Assembly: GCF_005870085.1 (NCBI RefSeq)
Contig: NZ_SZNM01000016.1
Location: 1 to 64,000, forward strand
DNA length: 64,000 nucleotides
Direction of reading: 5' to 3'
DNA from: Aquibacillus sediminis
GTDB lineage: Bacteria; Bacillota; Bacilli; Bacillales; Amphibacillaceae
Part shown: positions 18,233-26,730 of the stretch, one piece after another
Layout: each line of letters begins with the position of its first letter
How positions within the stretch are numbered: position 1 is the stretch's first letter
Program-made: the position numbers and the translations under genes
The notes under the pieces: generated by a model
What the model saw: only the letters and a program-made list of their open reading frames with translations
The model's database searches: none
What the model was told of the DNA's origin: nothing

Positions 18233-18700
18233 ATGTGGGGGAAACTACTTTCTAAAAAAAAGAAACCAGAAAAAAAAGCACATTGTCCCATCAAAGACGT
18301 CTCCTTATCTGAACTAAAACAAGCGATACGTGAATACAGTTCTCAACTACCAAATGACATTCCGTTAAGTGTTCTAATCAACGATGATTTAAGTATTAAT
18401 TATCAGTTATTATCTCCTATACTAAAAGCAATCCCAGAAAAAGACTATTACATGTCTCGTGAAACATATGAAGTGTTTGAAGAACAAGATTATCAACTCG
18501 CTATTGAGCTAGACAGAGTTCAAAAAGCAGTAGATCAATATGTTGAACAAAAAGGGGAATTACCCGTTATTTATGGCGACCCATATAAAAAGGTTAGCTT
18601 TCATAAGTTAGAACAACTCCAATTAATCGACGAACGACCAAAATATGAATTTTATATTACAGACGACGAATATTTAATTACCTATAAAAAACCTTCTTAA
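18233..18700 (+). CDS. DUF3939-like protein
   Basis: 155 residues from the ATG at 18233, preceded by AAAGGAGGG. The first 25 residues are strongly basic (lysine-rich); the rest is a soluble alpha/beta region with VPLSVLINDDLSINY-type and ELPVIYGDPYKKVS blocks. It resembles DUF3939 proteins of Bacillus from memory of that family; the function is unknown. It is divergent from comK and ends in a strong hairpin. Confidence 0.72.
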   Translation: MWGKLLSKKKKPEKKAHCPIKDVSLSELKQAIREYSSQLPNDIPLSVLINDDLSINYQLLSPILKAIPEKDYYMSRETYEVFEEQDYQLAIELDRVQKAVDQYVEQKGELPVIYGDPYKKVSFHKLEQLQLIDERPKYEFYITDDEYLITYKKPS

Positions 18701-18740
18701 CTACAAAGTTGTTCGCAAGCCTAATGACCTTTAATCAAAT

Positions 18741-18788
18741 AAAGAAAAGTGGCTAGCGTTTACGTGTAAACACTAGCCACTTTTCTTT
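18741..18788. terminator. bidirectional terminator
   Basis: A 23-bp nearly perfect stem, arms AAAGAAAAGTGGCTAG..GTTTAC and GTAAAC..CTAGCCACTTTTCTTT, lies between the convergent DUF3939-like gene and the M48 protease gene. A/T tracts on both sides suit both strands. Confidence 0.88.
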
Positions 18789-18848
18789 GTTGAACTTTAA
18801 CAGGCGGTGACAACCACTTGTTTCTCATTAGTTAACTTTTTCTGTTTA

Positions 18849-20060
18849 TCACGGACTGAATGGTGTCTTTTTTTCACGTTTTTCAATCTCATCTTTCACC
18901 ATTTCAATCCTATCTTTCATTGGTGGATGACTAAAACGAAATGCCTTTACCCAAAAGACTGGATCAATATCGCCCTTCGACTGTTTCGCCATTCGTTGAT
19001 AGCCTTCGATTGCTGGTTCCAAGTTTGCGGTATGTTCAATTGCATAGGCATCAGCGGATAATTCAATTTGTCTTGACACATACATTGAGACTGGTTGTGA
19101 CAAAGTGAGCAGTAGCGAAAGTATGAGCAACAAGATAGGCACTGCCCGTAAATCATGAATGGAATGAAACTTCTGTTGAAATCGCTTTGTTTGCGTAATC
19201 CGTTTATAAATCTGTGCTGCTATAAACAACAATACAAAGCTCAATACTAGATAGCCCACTACCCCAAGGTATACATGATGTTTAACATAATGACCTATTT
19301 CATGTGCCAATATAAATAGAATTTCCTCTTGTTCCATCCCTTCTAATGTTGTATCCCACATAACAATCCGTGCATTCCCCATGATACCTGTCACATAAGC
19401 ATTAAATGTTGTTACTTTTTCACTCATATTTACCTGTAGTAATGTTGCATCCTCTAATCCCACCGAGGTAGTAAAATCTTCAATAGCAGTTCGTAACGGC
19501 CCTTCTTCCATTTCTGTGAAATCTTCATACAATGGATCAATCCAAACTGGTTGAATATAGACGACAAATAATGCAATTGGTAAAGCCAATAGCCAGACAA
19601 CGAACCACCACATTCGCTTAAATTTTGCAAGAATCATACGTCCTAGATAAATTCCAATCGAAAGAACGATCCAATAAAATAACAAATCCAACCCCATTTC
19701 AAACAACCAATCGTTTGCAGGTTGGTGGCTGGTACCTTCACTGTGCGTGATTCGGAACCAGAGCAGGTTAAATGGAAATCGAATTAGCCCGTAGAAAAAT
19801 ACTAACAAAAAGGCATAACAAGCTGTTCTGATCCATTCCCACTTGGTGAATTTTTCGATAAACCTCACCCAACGAGACGACCAGTCTTGTTTAATCAGAG
19901 CATAGAGAAGGATCCACTCCAATGGAAGTTTTGAAAAGTAAACGGCATGTGCAAGTGCCCCATAATTGGAATCCGCCAATGTTTCCAACGGATAAAAGTA
20001 GATGAAATAACCCCAAATAATGACAAGATAAATGAAATAAGAAATAATCACCTTTTTCAT
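18849..20060 (-). CDS. M48 family (Ste24-like) membrane metallopeptidase
   Basis: 403 residues from the ATG at 20060, which follows AGGAGGGG; a longer reading to 20081 lacks support. Several transmembrane helices precede the zinc-protease motif HEIGH (residues 253-257). The third ligand region ELSADAYAIEHT lies about 60-80 residues later, and two more hydrophobic segments occur in between. This is the CAAX-protease-type M48A architecture. In Bacillus such proteases take part in membrane protein quality control; the substrate is unknown. An intergenic repeat element lies upstream. Confidence 0.9.
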   Translation of the reverse strand: MKKVIISYFIYLVIIWGYFIYFYPLETLADSNYGALAHAVYFSKLPLEWILLYALIKQDWSSRWVRFIEKFTKWEWIRTACYAFLLVFFYGLIRFPFNLLWFRITHSEGTSHQPANDWLFEMGLDLLFYWIVLSIGIYLGRMILAKFKRMWWFVVWLLALPIALFVVYIQPVWIDPLYEDFTEMEEGPLRTAIEDFTTSVGLEDATLLQVNMSEKVTTFNAYVTGIMGNARIVMWDTTLEGMEQEEILFILAHEIGHYVKHHVYLGVVGYLVLSFVLLFIAAQIYKRITQTKRFQQKFHSIHDLRAVPILLLILSLLLTLSQPVSMYVSRQIELSADAYAIEHTANLEPAIEGYQRMAKQSKGDIDPVFWVKAFRFSHPPMKDRIEMVKDEIEKREKKTPFSP

Positions 20061-20099
20061 AGCACCCCTCCTTATGTACATTTTCTTACTCTTTTATGA

Positions 20100-20725
20100 C
20101 GTATTTGCTGTATTATGTGACATAACGTTGCTTTCTTTCGCTCTGATTGAAACGAGTGTTGAATTCTCGCTACGGCAGAATACTACGCTTTCCACGGTAG
20201 AGTAGAGAACTGATTTCAAAGGGATAGTTTACACTATCTCTTTTACTTTCAGCTCCCCCTCATCAAACCGTTAACGGCTTGCTAGGCACGCGGCACGGCT
20301 TCAGCTAACTCAGAAAAAGATCGCTTCTGAGTGGATCTTCAGCTCGTGCTGTTCCCGTAGGAGTCTACGTATTCTGCCTTCGCTGGTATAATTTTTCTGA
20401 TTAGTAATAGATGAAATACTTTATAAAAATAACAAATAACGGATCTAACGCAAGATTGTGTTACAACATGCCAACATAAAAAGCACATTTTATGATTTGT
20501 TATAAGCAATGTACTATAAAGCTTCAAAGTACTACAAAAAGCGGAGGAAATACACGGAGACTCCCGTGGGACTAGTGGCATCGGTGAGACCCCGCAATGA
20601 GGGACGAATGAGGAGGCTCACCAGCCCCCCACAGGAAAGCGTAGTGTATTTCCGCAGCGGCGACTTTTAGCACTCTTTCTTTAGAGGAAGCTGCAACGTT
20701 ATGTCACATAATATAGCTTATATGC
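20100..20725 (-). repeat. MITE-like fold-back element, copy A (inverted orientation)
   Basis: A 626-bp non-coding element. Its ends are inverted repeats of about 27 bp sharing GCTRTATTATRYGACATAA. Read on the minus strand it is collinear with copies B and C: first a fold-back module bounded by GCGGAAATACAC and GTGTATTTCCTCCGC, then an AT-rich spacer, then a second module bounded by GGCAGAATAC and GTATTCTGCC. No transposase or credible ORF is inside. No clear target duplication was found. The family resembles palindromic intergenic repeats known in Bacillaceae genomes; the mobilising enzyme is unknown. Confidence 0.8.
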
Positions 20726-20770
20726 AAGTGAAAAACAGTCATTAAACATAAGAAATCTCCTTCAAAAAGC

Positions 20771-20798
20771 AATCCCTTGCCAGGAATAGCAAGGGATT
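20771..20798 (-). terminator. terminator of lplJ
   Basis: Arms AATCCCTTGC and GCAAGGGATT with an 8-nt loop, followed on the minus strand by GCTTTTTG, about 40 nt after the lplJ stop. Confidence 0.82.
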
Positions 20799-20840
20799 AT
20801 GTATATGTTCATATTTAAAGTATTAACTTTTATATCCTGA

Positions 20841-21836
20841 TTAATAAAGCAATTGCACAAAATCTTCTTTTGATATTTTACCTAGATAATGAGGAACATC
20901 AATATCACTTAACGCATCATCAATTGCTTGACGTTCATAACGAATGCCTGTCAGTGCTTGTTCAATAATACTGACATCTCCAATCCCAAAGAAGTCCCCA
21001 AAAATCTTACAGTTTTCAATCATTCCTTTATTAACGTCCAATCGCACATCCACTAGACCGGCATCAAATTTATGGGATTGTTTAACATTAAACTTAGGTG
21101 ATTTACCAAAATTCCAATCCCATTTTTGGTAGCGTTCTTTTGATAGCTGATGGATGTTTTCCCAATCTTGTTCCGTTAATTTATACTGGGGTACGTCACC
21201 TGCATCTTCCACATCAAAGATTGAACGTAAAATATAATCTTTAAATTCCGCCATCGTCATTTTTTCATCCATGAAGTCGATAATGTTTCCGACACGACTA
21301 CGAATCGATTTGATTCCTTTTGATTTAATTTTCTCTTTATTCACATTTAATGCTGACACGACATGTTCAATTTCCGAATCAAACATTAATGTACCGTGAC
21401 TAAACATACGGCCACGTGTAGTAAATTGAGCATTCCCTGAGATTTTCTTTCCATCAGCAGCTAGATCATTTCGTCCACTTAATTCAGCTGGAACCCCCAA
21501 TTTATTCAAAGCATCCACAACTGGTTGTGTGAACTTAGCAAAATTTTGGAAACTTTTCCCATCATCTTTCGTAATAAAACTGAAATTCAAGTTTCCTTGG
21601 TCATGGTAAACAGCACCACCACCAGATAATCGACGAACAACATGAATTCCTTGTTCTTCTACATAGTCTGTATTAATTTCTTCTACAGAATTTTGGTTTT
21701 TTCCGATTATAATAGATGGTTCGTTAATATAAAATAACAAATAAGTATCTTCTTCACCAAAGTTATTTAAAATATATTCCTCTATCGCTAAATTAATGCG
21801 TGGATCTGTGATGCCTTCATTACTAATAAACTTCAC
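20841..21836 (-). CDS. lplJ: lipoate-protein ligase LplJ
   Basis: 331 residues, the same length as B. subtilis LplJ. It carries the biotin/lipoyl-ligase fold with RRLSGGGAVYHD near residue 70, the catalytic-lysine region DGKKISGNAQ, and the C-terminal accessory domain. It activates scavenged lipoate with ATP and transfers it to lipoyl domains such as GcvH and the E2 subunits. The GTG start follows AAAAGGAGTG. The order lplJ-yhfI matches B. subtilis yhfJ-yhfI. It is probably monocistronic. Confidence 0.93.
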   Translation of the reverse strand: MKFISNEGITDPRINLAIEEYILNNFGEEDTYLLFYINEPSIIIGKNQNSVEEINTDYVEEQGIHVVRRLSGGGAVYHDQGNLNFSFITKDDGKSFQNFAKFTQPVVDALNKLGVPAELSGRNDLAADGKKISGNAQFTTRGRMFSHGTLMFDSEIEHVVSALNVNKEKIKSKGIKSIRSRVGNIIDFMDEKMTMAEFKDYILRSIFDVEDAGDVPQYKLTEQDWENIHQLSKERYQKWDWNFGKSPKFNVKQSHKFDAGLVDVRLDVNKGMIENCKIFGDFFGIGDVSIIEQALTGIRYERQAIDDALSDIDVPHYLGKISKEDFVQLLY

Positions 21837-21945
21837 GCTTGTTACACTCCTTTTATGTTCACGAAAATATATACAATAAATTTAACAACCCAACTTTTAT
21901 TATAAAAGAAACAGAATTGAATGGCAATTTATGGCTACCTATTTC

Positions 21946-22683
21946 CTATTCTGCATGACCAAATGACAACCCCTCATGTGCTAAATGAATGTTACCTGTA
22001 AAGTATTTCTTTGCTTGTGTTTCAAGTAGATCACGATTGCCAAAATGTGGATGGTGGCTTAACACCAACTGTTTAACATTTGCTTTACTAGCTACTATCG
22101 CACCCTCTTTACTTGTCATGTGACCAGCTTTCGTACCATCTTGTTCTTCGTAAAAACTACAATCGGTAATCAACAAATCCGCATCCTGACTAAAGGCTAC
22201 TAATTGTTCTGTATAACTAGTATCTGCTGTGTAAACAATGATTTTTTCCCCATCGGTAATCCGCATCGCGTAACAAGGAACAGGATGAGCTGTTTTTAAA
22301 AACGTTATCGTAAATGGGCCCAATTGTAATGGCTTTTGTGGATCGTAAGCAACCCCTTTTGTAAATCGGTGTGTTAATTTCGAGAAAGCTTCCCAGTCCT
22401 CGGAATGTCCATAAATTGGTAATACTTGTTCTGTGTTATGTAGTGTGTTTTGTACTAACCAACTGTATTGCAACACACCGAGGTCTGCGACATGATCATT
22501 ATGATAATGGGATAATACTACCGCATTTAAATCCATCACATCTTTAAACCGTTGTAATCGAGATAATGCACCACTACCACAGTCTAACAAGCAAGTAAAT
22601 CCATTCTTTTCCAATAAATACGTTGATGTTGCACTTTCTGGTTCAGGGTAAGCCCCCCAGTAACCAATGATCGTAATTTTCAT
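21946..22683 (-). CDS. yhfI: MBL-fold metallohydrolase YhfI
   Basis: 245 residues with the metallo-beta-lactamase zinc motif HYHNDH (residues 59-64), downstream His in KTAHPVPC, Asp in YTADTSY and His in VLSHHPHFG. It looks like the RNase Z-like branch, but lacks features needed to name a substrate. Length and position next to lplJ match B. subtilis YhfI, whose substrate is unknown. The ATG follows AAAAAGGAGTG. A small zinc-finger gene starts divergently 110 nt away. Confidence 0.87.
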   Translation of the reverse strand: MKITIIGYWGAYPEPESATSTYLLEKNGFTCLLDCGSGALSRLQRFKDVMDLNAVVLSHYHNDHVADLGVLQYSWLVQNTLHNTEQVLPIYGHSEDWEAFSKLTHRFTKGVAYDPQKPLQLGPFTITFLKTAHPVPCYAMRITDGEKIIVYTADTSYTEQLVAFSQDADLLITDCSFYEEQDGTKAGHMTSKEGAIVASKANVKQLVLSHHPHFGNRDLLETQAKKYFTGNIHLAHEGLSFGHAE

Positions 22684-22792
22684 ACTTTCACTCCTTTTTA
22701 AACTTTTTACTTTGTTATATTACAGGGTGTTGATTTTAAATGTTTGTTGTAATACAATAGAGATACACTAAAACAATATGGAGGTTTTCAAA

Positions 22793-22921
22793 ATGATTAA
22801 TGTTCTTGAATTTTTCCGAAATCTACCACGAAAAAAGTGTTCCAAGTGCGGTGAAGAAATAAACGAGAAAGCGGACTGTTACCACAATATTTGTGACAAC
22901 TGCGATCACCCAGCCCTATAA
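22793..22921 (+). CDS. yhfH: YhfH-like small zinc-finger protein, 42 residues
   Basis: A short gene preceded by GGAGG. The translation starts MINVLEFFRNLPRK and has CSKCG followed by CYHNICDNC, four to five cysteines spaced as a zinc ribbon. B. subtilis yhfH encodes a similar tiny protein at the same location near yhfI. The function is unknown. A strong terminator follows 34 nt downstream, so it is a separate transcript. Confidence 0.78.
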   Translation: MINVLEFFRNLPRKKCSKCGEEINEKADCYHNICDNCDHPAL

Positions 22922-22954
22922 AATATGAACTCATCTCTAATCATTTATCTCTGG

Positions 22955-22984
22955 CAGCTTTTTCTATAAAAGCTGTTTTTTTTG
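22955..22984 (+). terminator. terminator of yhfH
   Basis: Stem CAGCTTTT / AAAAGCTG with a 5-nt loop, followed by nine T residues. Confidence 0.9.
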
Positions 22985-23132
22985 TATTATAACAGAAAAC
23001 GATAGACTGAGATAAATAGGAACAAGTGAAAGATTAGCTAATAAGCGTTAAAAAACGTATAATAGAAATGAAACAGTTTACATATTTAATATACATGTTT
23101 ATTAGTGAAATGATACACAAGGAGATGAAACC

Positions 23133-24185
23133 ATGTTTCATGATGTAAGTCTCGAGCAAGTATTAAAGTGGAGACAACAGCAACGATTAACATTTATTGA
23201 TGTTCGTTCACCTTCTGAATTCAATCACTCAACTATCCCAGGTAGTATCAATATACCAGTTTTTACGGATGAAGAACGAGCAGAAGTCGGCACTATTTAT
23301 AAACAGGTTAGCCAACAGGCTGCCAAAGATCGCGGGCTTGAAATTTTTTCAGCAAAATTACCTGTTTTTGTAAAGCAATTCGCAGCCATCGAGCAACCAA
23401 TTATCACTTACTGTTGGCGTGGGGGAATGCGAAGCAAATCTGCTGCCACTATGGTTGAATTAATGGGTATTCCTGTTTACCGACTTGAAGGTGGCATCAG
23501 AAGCTATCGACAGTGGGTAGTGAATATGCTGGAATCCTACCAAATGAAGCAAACAACTTATGCGCTTAACGGATATACCGGAACTGGAAAGACTATGATT
23601 CTACACCAATTAGCACAGCAAGACTATCCTGTGATTGATTTAGAAGGAATTGCAGCACACCGTGGATCGATTTTTGGTCAAATTGGTCTTGAACCAAATA
23701 ATCAAACAACATTTGATTATTTGCTTCTTGAAGATTTATTACGTTTACAATCCTCTGATTTTATCTTGATCGAGGCAGAAAGTAGACGAATTGGAAAAGT
23801 GCTTTTACCCGATTTCCTGTTAGAAAAGAAGCAAAATGGAATCCAAATTTTCATTGATATACCAATAGAAGAACGAGTTTTAAATATTCTTGAAGACTAT
23901 CAACCATGGAAATATTATCAGGAGTTTTTGGAAGCATTTCGAATGATTAAACGCCGGATCCACACACCGATTGCGAAACAAATAGAGAAAGACTTAATAG
24001 CTGAGAATTATACTTCAGCATTCCACTTGTTACTAGAGTATTATTATGATCCAATGTATGAGTATTCACGTAGACAGTATCCTGAAGGACGCAGTTATAC
24101 GATTTATGCTAGTAATGTGCAAGAAGCAACTTGGAAGTTGAAAACATTGCTTGAAACGACATCTGCAAAGCAAATGCAGGGTTAA
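23133..24185 (+). CDS. mnmH: tRNA 2-selenouridine/geranyl-2-thiouridine synthase MnmH
   Basis: 350 residues. An N-terminal rhodanese domain (DVRSPSEF near residue 23, active-site Cys94 in YCWRGGMRS) is fused to a P-loop domain (GYTGTGKT, residues 147-154). This is the SelU/YbbB architecture that modifies the wobble 2-thiouridine of Lys, Glu and Gln tRNAs. With selenophosphate it makes selenouridine. No selD was seen in this window, so only the geranylation step may occur unless selD lies elsewhere. The ATG follows AAGGAG. It is a single gene with a repeat array downstream. Confidence 0.92.
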   Translation: MFHDVSLEQVLKWRQQQRLTFIDVRSPSEFNHSTIPGSINIPVFTDEERAEVGTIYKQVSQQAAKDRGLEIFSAKLPVFVKQFAAIEQPIITYCWRGGMRSKSAATMVELMGIPVYRLEGGIRSYRQWVVNMLESYQMKQTTYALNGYTGTGKTMILHQLAQQDYPVIDLEGIAAHRGSIFGQIGLEPNNQTTFDYLLLEDLLRLQSSDFILIEAESRRIGKVLLPDFLLEKKQNGIQIFIDIPIEERVLNILEDYQPWKYYQEFLEAFRMIKRRIHTPIAKQIEKDLIAENYTSAFHLLLEYYYDPMYEYSRRQYPEGRSYTIYASNVQEATWKLKTLLETTSAKQMQG

Positions 24186-24199
24186 GCTTATATATGAAA

Positions 24200-24446
24200 T
24201 AACGGAATAAGGATCCGCTTCGATGTTTGGTGCGTTTCCTCATTCCGTTATTTTACAAAAAACACCTTTTTTGGCTTTGTTTCGGTTCCTCATTCCGCTA
24301 TTGGCTATTTTTCTAGTGATTTCGAACACTTTTCACCCTAATAGCGAACTCACGAACCGCTTCCTTCCTATTTCAGGCACATTTTTACCAATTAGCGGAA
24401 CCACGAACCCCTTCACCTTTCGAAACGGTCCCTCATTCCGTTATTG
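24200..24446. repeat. array of about 20-bp intergenic repeats (copy 1)
   Basis: Between mnmH and hemH there are about six copies, on both strands, of a motif close to AGCGGAATGAGGAACCGCTT, at about 24200, 24235, 24286, 24340, 24400 and 24429. Each can fold into a small GCGGA/TCCGC hairpin. The same motif recurs at 63.1-63.3 kb. The open frame through this region is not a gene. Confidence 0.72.
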
Positions 24447-24486
24447 GTTGAATTCACTCGTTTTCATTGCTTATTTCACACAAAAA

Positions 24487-24515
24487 AGCCCATGTGCACA
24501 CTCATCACATAGGCT
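24487..24515 (-). terminator. terminator of hemEH
   Basis: Arms AGCCCATGTG and CACATAGGCT with a 9-nt loop, followed by TTTTTT on the minus strand, 11 nt after the hemH stop. Confidence 0.88.
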
Positions 24516-24525
24516 ATTTTTTATA

Positions 24526-25458
24526 TTATTTTTTCCACGCATCTAATACAACATCAGCCAATGTTTCAATAAATTTAGGCTCTGCATTCGGCATTGGTGG
24601 ACGATAGTAGTTAGCACCAAGTTCTTCACATACGACTTTACACTCATAGTCATTGTCGTAAAGAACTTCTAGGTGATCTGCTACAAACCCGACCGGCGCA
24701 TAAATAAAGGAACGATACCCTTCCTTTTCATATAAATCCCTTGTCAGATCCTGCACGTCAGGTCCTAGCCATGGATCAGGCGTGTTTCCTTCACTTTGCC
24801 AACCTAGGGCAACATTTTTTATCCCAGTTGCTTCAGAAATAAGGTCAGCTGTTTTTTTCAATTGGTCTGGATATGGGTCACCATCTTTAAGAATCTTCTC
24901 CGGTAGACTGTGTGCTGAAACGACTAGACATGCTTTTTCTTGTTCTTGCTCGTCCATTTTTGCATATTCCCCTTTAATCGCTTCTGCCCAATAGTCAATA
25001 AACCCTGGTGCATCGTACCAACTTTCTACAGAAGTAATCGTTGGTTTGCCTTGCTTGTCCGCTTCTGCTTGAGCACGACCATTATAGGATTTAACACTAA
25101 ATGTTGAGTAGTGTGGTGCTAATACTAGGGATACCGCTTCTTCAATGCCATCTTCTGCCATTTGTTTCACAGCATCTTCAATAAATGGTTCAATATGCTT
25201 TAAGCCTAAGTAATGAACAAATTCCACGTCGTCTTGCACACTGTTCAATTTATCTTCTAGCGCATTTGCTTGTTGTTGGGTGATCTTGGCTAACGGCGAA
25301 ATCCCACCAATTGCTTTATATCGATCGGTTAGATCTTCGAGCATCTCTGGTGTAGGTTTGTGTCCGTGTCGAATATCTGTATAGTATCGTTCAATATCTT
25401 CTTCTTTATATGGTGTGCCATATGCCATCACAAGTAAACCAACTTTTTTCTTTGCCAT
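24526..25458 (-). CDS. hemH: ferrochelatase (coproporphyrin ferrochelatase type)
   Basis: 310 residues, as in B. subtilis HemH/CpfC. Visible blocks are [48 protein letters not shown] (metal-site His), [17 protein letters not shown] and [17 protein letters not shown] (conserved Glu). It inserts iron into coproporphyrin III in the Gram-positive heme pathway. It starts 15 nt after the hemE stop, with GGAGATG as the ribosome-binding site, forming a hemE-hemH operon. The B. subtilis operon continues with hemY, which is absent here. Confidence 0.96.
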   Translation of the reverse strand: MAKKKVGLLVMAYGTPYKEEDIERYYTDIRHGHKPTPEMLEDLTDRYKAIGGISPLAKITQQQANALEDKLNSVQDDVEFVHYLGLKHIEPFIEDAVKQMAEDGIEEAVSLVLAPHYSTFSVKSYNGRAQAEADKQGKPTITSVESWYDAPGFIDYWAEAIKGEYAKMDEQEQEKACLVVSAHSLPEKILKDGDPYPDQLKKTADLISEATGIKNVALGWQSEGNTPDPWLGPDVQDLTRDLYEKEGYRSFIYAPVGFVADHLEVLYDNDYECKVVCEELGANYYRPPMPNAEPKFIETLADVVLDAWKK

Positions 25459-25473
25459 GTCCTACATCTCCTT

Positions 25474-26511
25474 TTAAATAGTTCGTGAGTAAGTATGAAT
25501 CAATTCTGTTAACTTCTTCAATGTGGCTGGTTTTATTTCAGGGGTTACCCCATGACCTAAATTGAAGATATGACTAGGGTTTGCTCTACCTTCATCAAGG
25601 ATCTCTTTTGTCCGTGCTTCAATCGTTTGCCAGTCCGATAGTAATATGGCCGGATCTAAGTTTCCTTGCAATGTTTTCGTGATCCCTTTATTTCTTGCTT
25701 CTTTAATTGATATTCTCCAATCAAGCCCGATCACATCGACAGGCAAATCATTCCACTCCATCATTAAATGACGCGCACCGACACCAAATAAAATGAGTGG
25801 TACTTCTTCTTTCTTCAATTCTGTGAAAATTCGATTCATCACTGGTTTAATATAATAGCGGTAATCTGCTGCATTTAAGGCGCCAACCCATGAATCAAAA
25901 ATTTGAATCGCCTTGGCACCAGCGTTCACTTGTGCCCTTACATAGGTTATTGTCATATCCGCAAGCTTGTCCATTAACGCAAACCAGGTAGTCGGATCGC
26001 TGTACATCATTGCTTTTGTTTTATGATAATTTTTCGAAGGTCCACCTTCAATCATATAACTTGCTAATGTAAACGGTGCTCCACTAAATCCAATTAACGG
26101 CACATCTAATTGTTCCTCTGTGAGCAAACGAATCGTATCTAGCACATAAGGAACATCAGATTCTGGATCAATCGTACCGAGCTTTTCTACATCGCGTAAA
26201 CTTTGAATCGGTTGATCAATAACAGGGCCAATCCCCGATTTAATCTCCACATCGACACCAATTGCCGGTAATGGGGACATAATGTCTTTATATAATATTG
26301 CTGCATCCACACCATAATGTTCGACTGGTAATCTTGTCACGTAGGCACAAAGTTCAGGCTGATGCGTAATTTCAAATAAAGAGTATTTTTCTTTCAACTC
26401 TCGATATTCTTTTTGCGACCTACCAGCTTGTCGCATATACCAAACAGGGGTATAATCTGTTTTCTCCCCTTTAAATGCTTTTAAAATCGTATCATTTATT
26501 ATTTTGGACAT
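25474..26511 (-). CDS. hemE: uroporphyrinogen decarboxylase
   Basis: 345 residues of the TIM-barrel HemE family. The signature [12 protein letters not shown] near residue 22 is the substrate-binding arginine region; [27 protein letters not shown] and [14 protein letters not shown] are also conserved. It decarboxylates uroporphyrinogen III to coproporphyrinogen III, upstream of HemH's substrate. The ATG has AAAAGGGTG upstream. pbpF lies 220 nt upstream on the same strand, the B. subtilis order. Confidence 0.97.
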   Translation of the reverse strand: MSKIINDTILKAFKGEKTDYTPVWYMRQAGRSQKEYRELKEKYSLFEITHQPELCAYVTRLPVEHYGVDAAILYKDIMSPLPAIGVDVEIKSGIGPVIDQPIQSLRDVEKLGTIDPESDVPYVLDTIRLLTEEQLDVPLIGFSGAPFTLASYMIEGGPSKNYHKTKAMMYSDPTTWFALMDKLADMTITYVRAQVNAGAKAIQIFDSWVGALNAADYRYYIKPVMNRIFTELKKEEVPLILFGVGARHLMMEWNDLPVDVIGLDWRISIKEARNKGITKTLQGNLDPAILLSDWQTIEARTKEILDEGRANPSHIFNLGHGVTPEIKPATLKKLTELIHTYSRTI

Positions 26512-26730
26512 GTCACTTCACCCTTTTATATGAGATCAATCCTATTAAAGACAACTGAAGTCATCTGAATCCAAATAACCAATCACTTGATTGATTACTT
26601 GGATCCTTAGACAACATTCGCCATTATTCTAACTATACTACTACTATACCGATATCATGCTCATCTGTATAGCAAATCAATCCAACTGTCACTAATTTGT
26701 AATTATTATTAATAAATATATATTTTAATA

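Noticed and set aside
20339-20581. 80-codon frame in element A
   Set aside because: Lies inside a repeat whose other copies do not keep the frame open; no ribosome-binding site.
24200-24446. CRISPR array
   Set aside because: Repeat units occur on both strands, are degenerate and have irregular spacers; no cas genes.
24223-24546. 107-codon frame downstream of mnmH
   Set aside because: Made of the repeated 20-bp motif and runs into the hemH end; not a gene.
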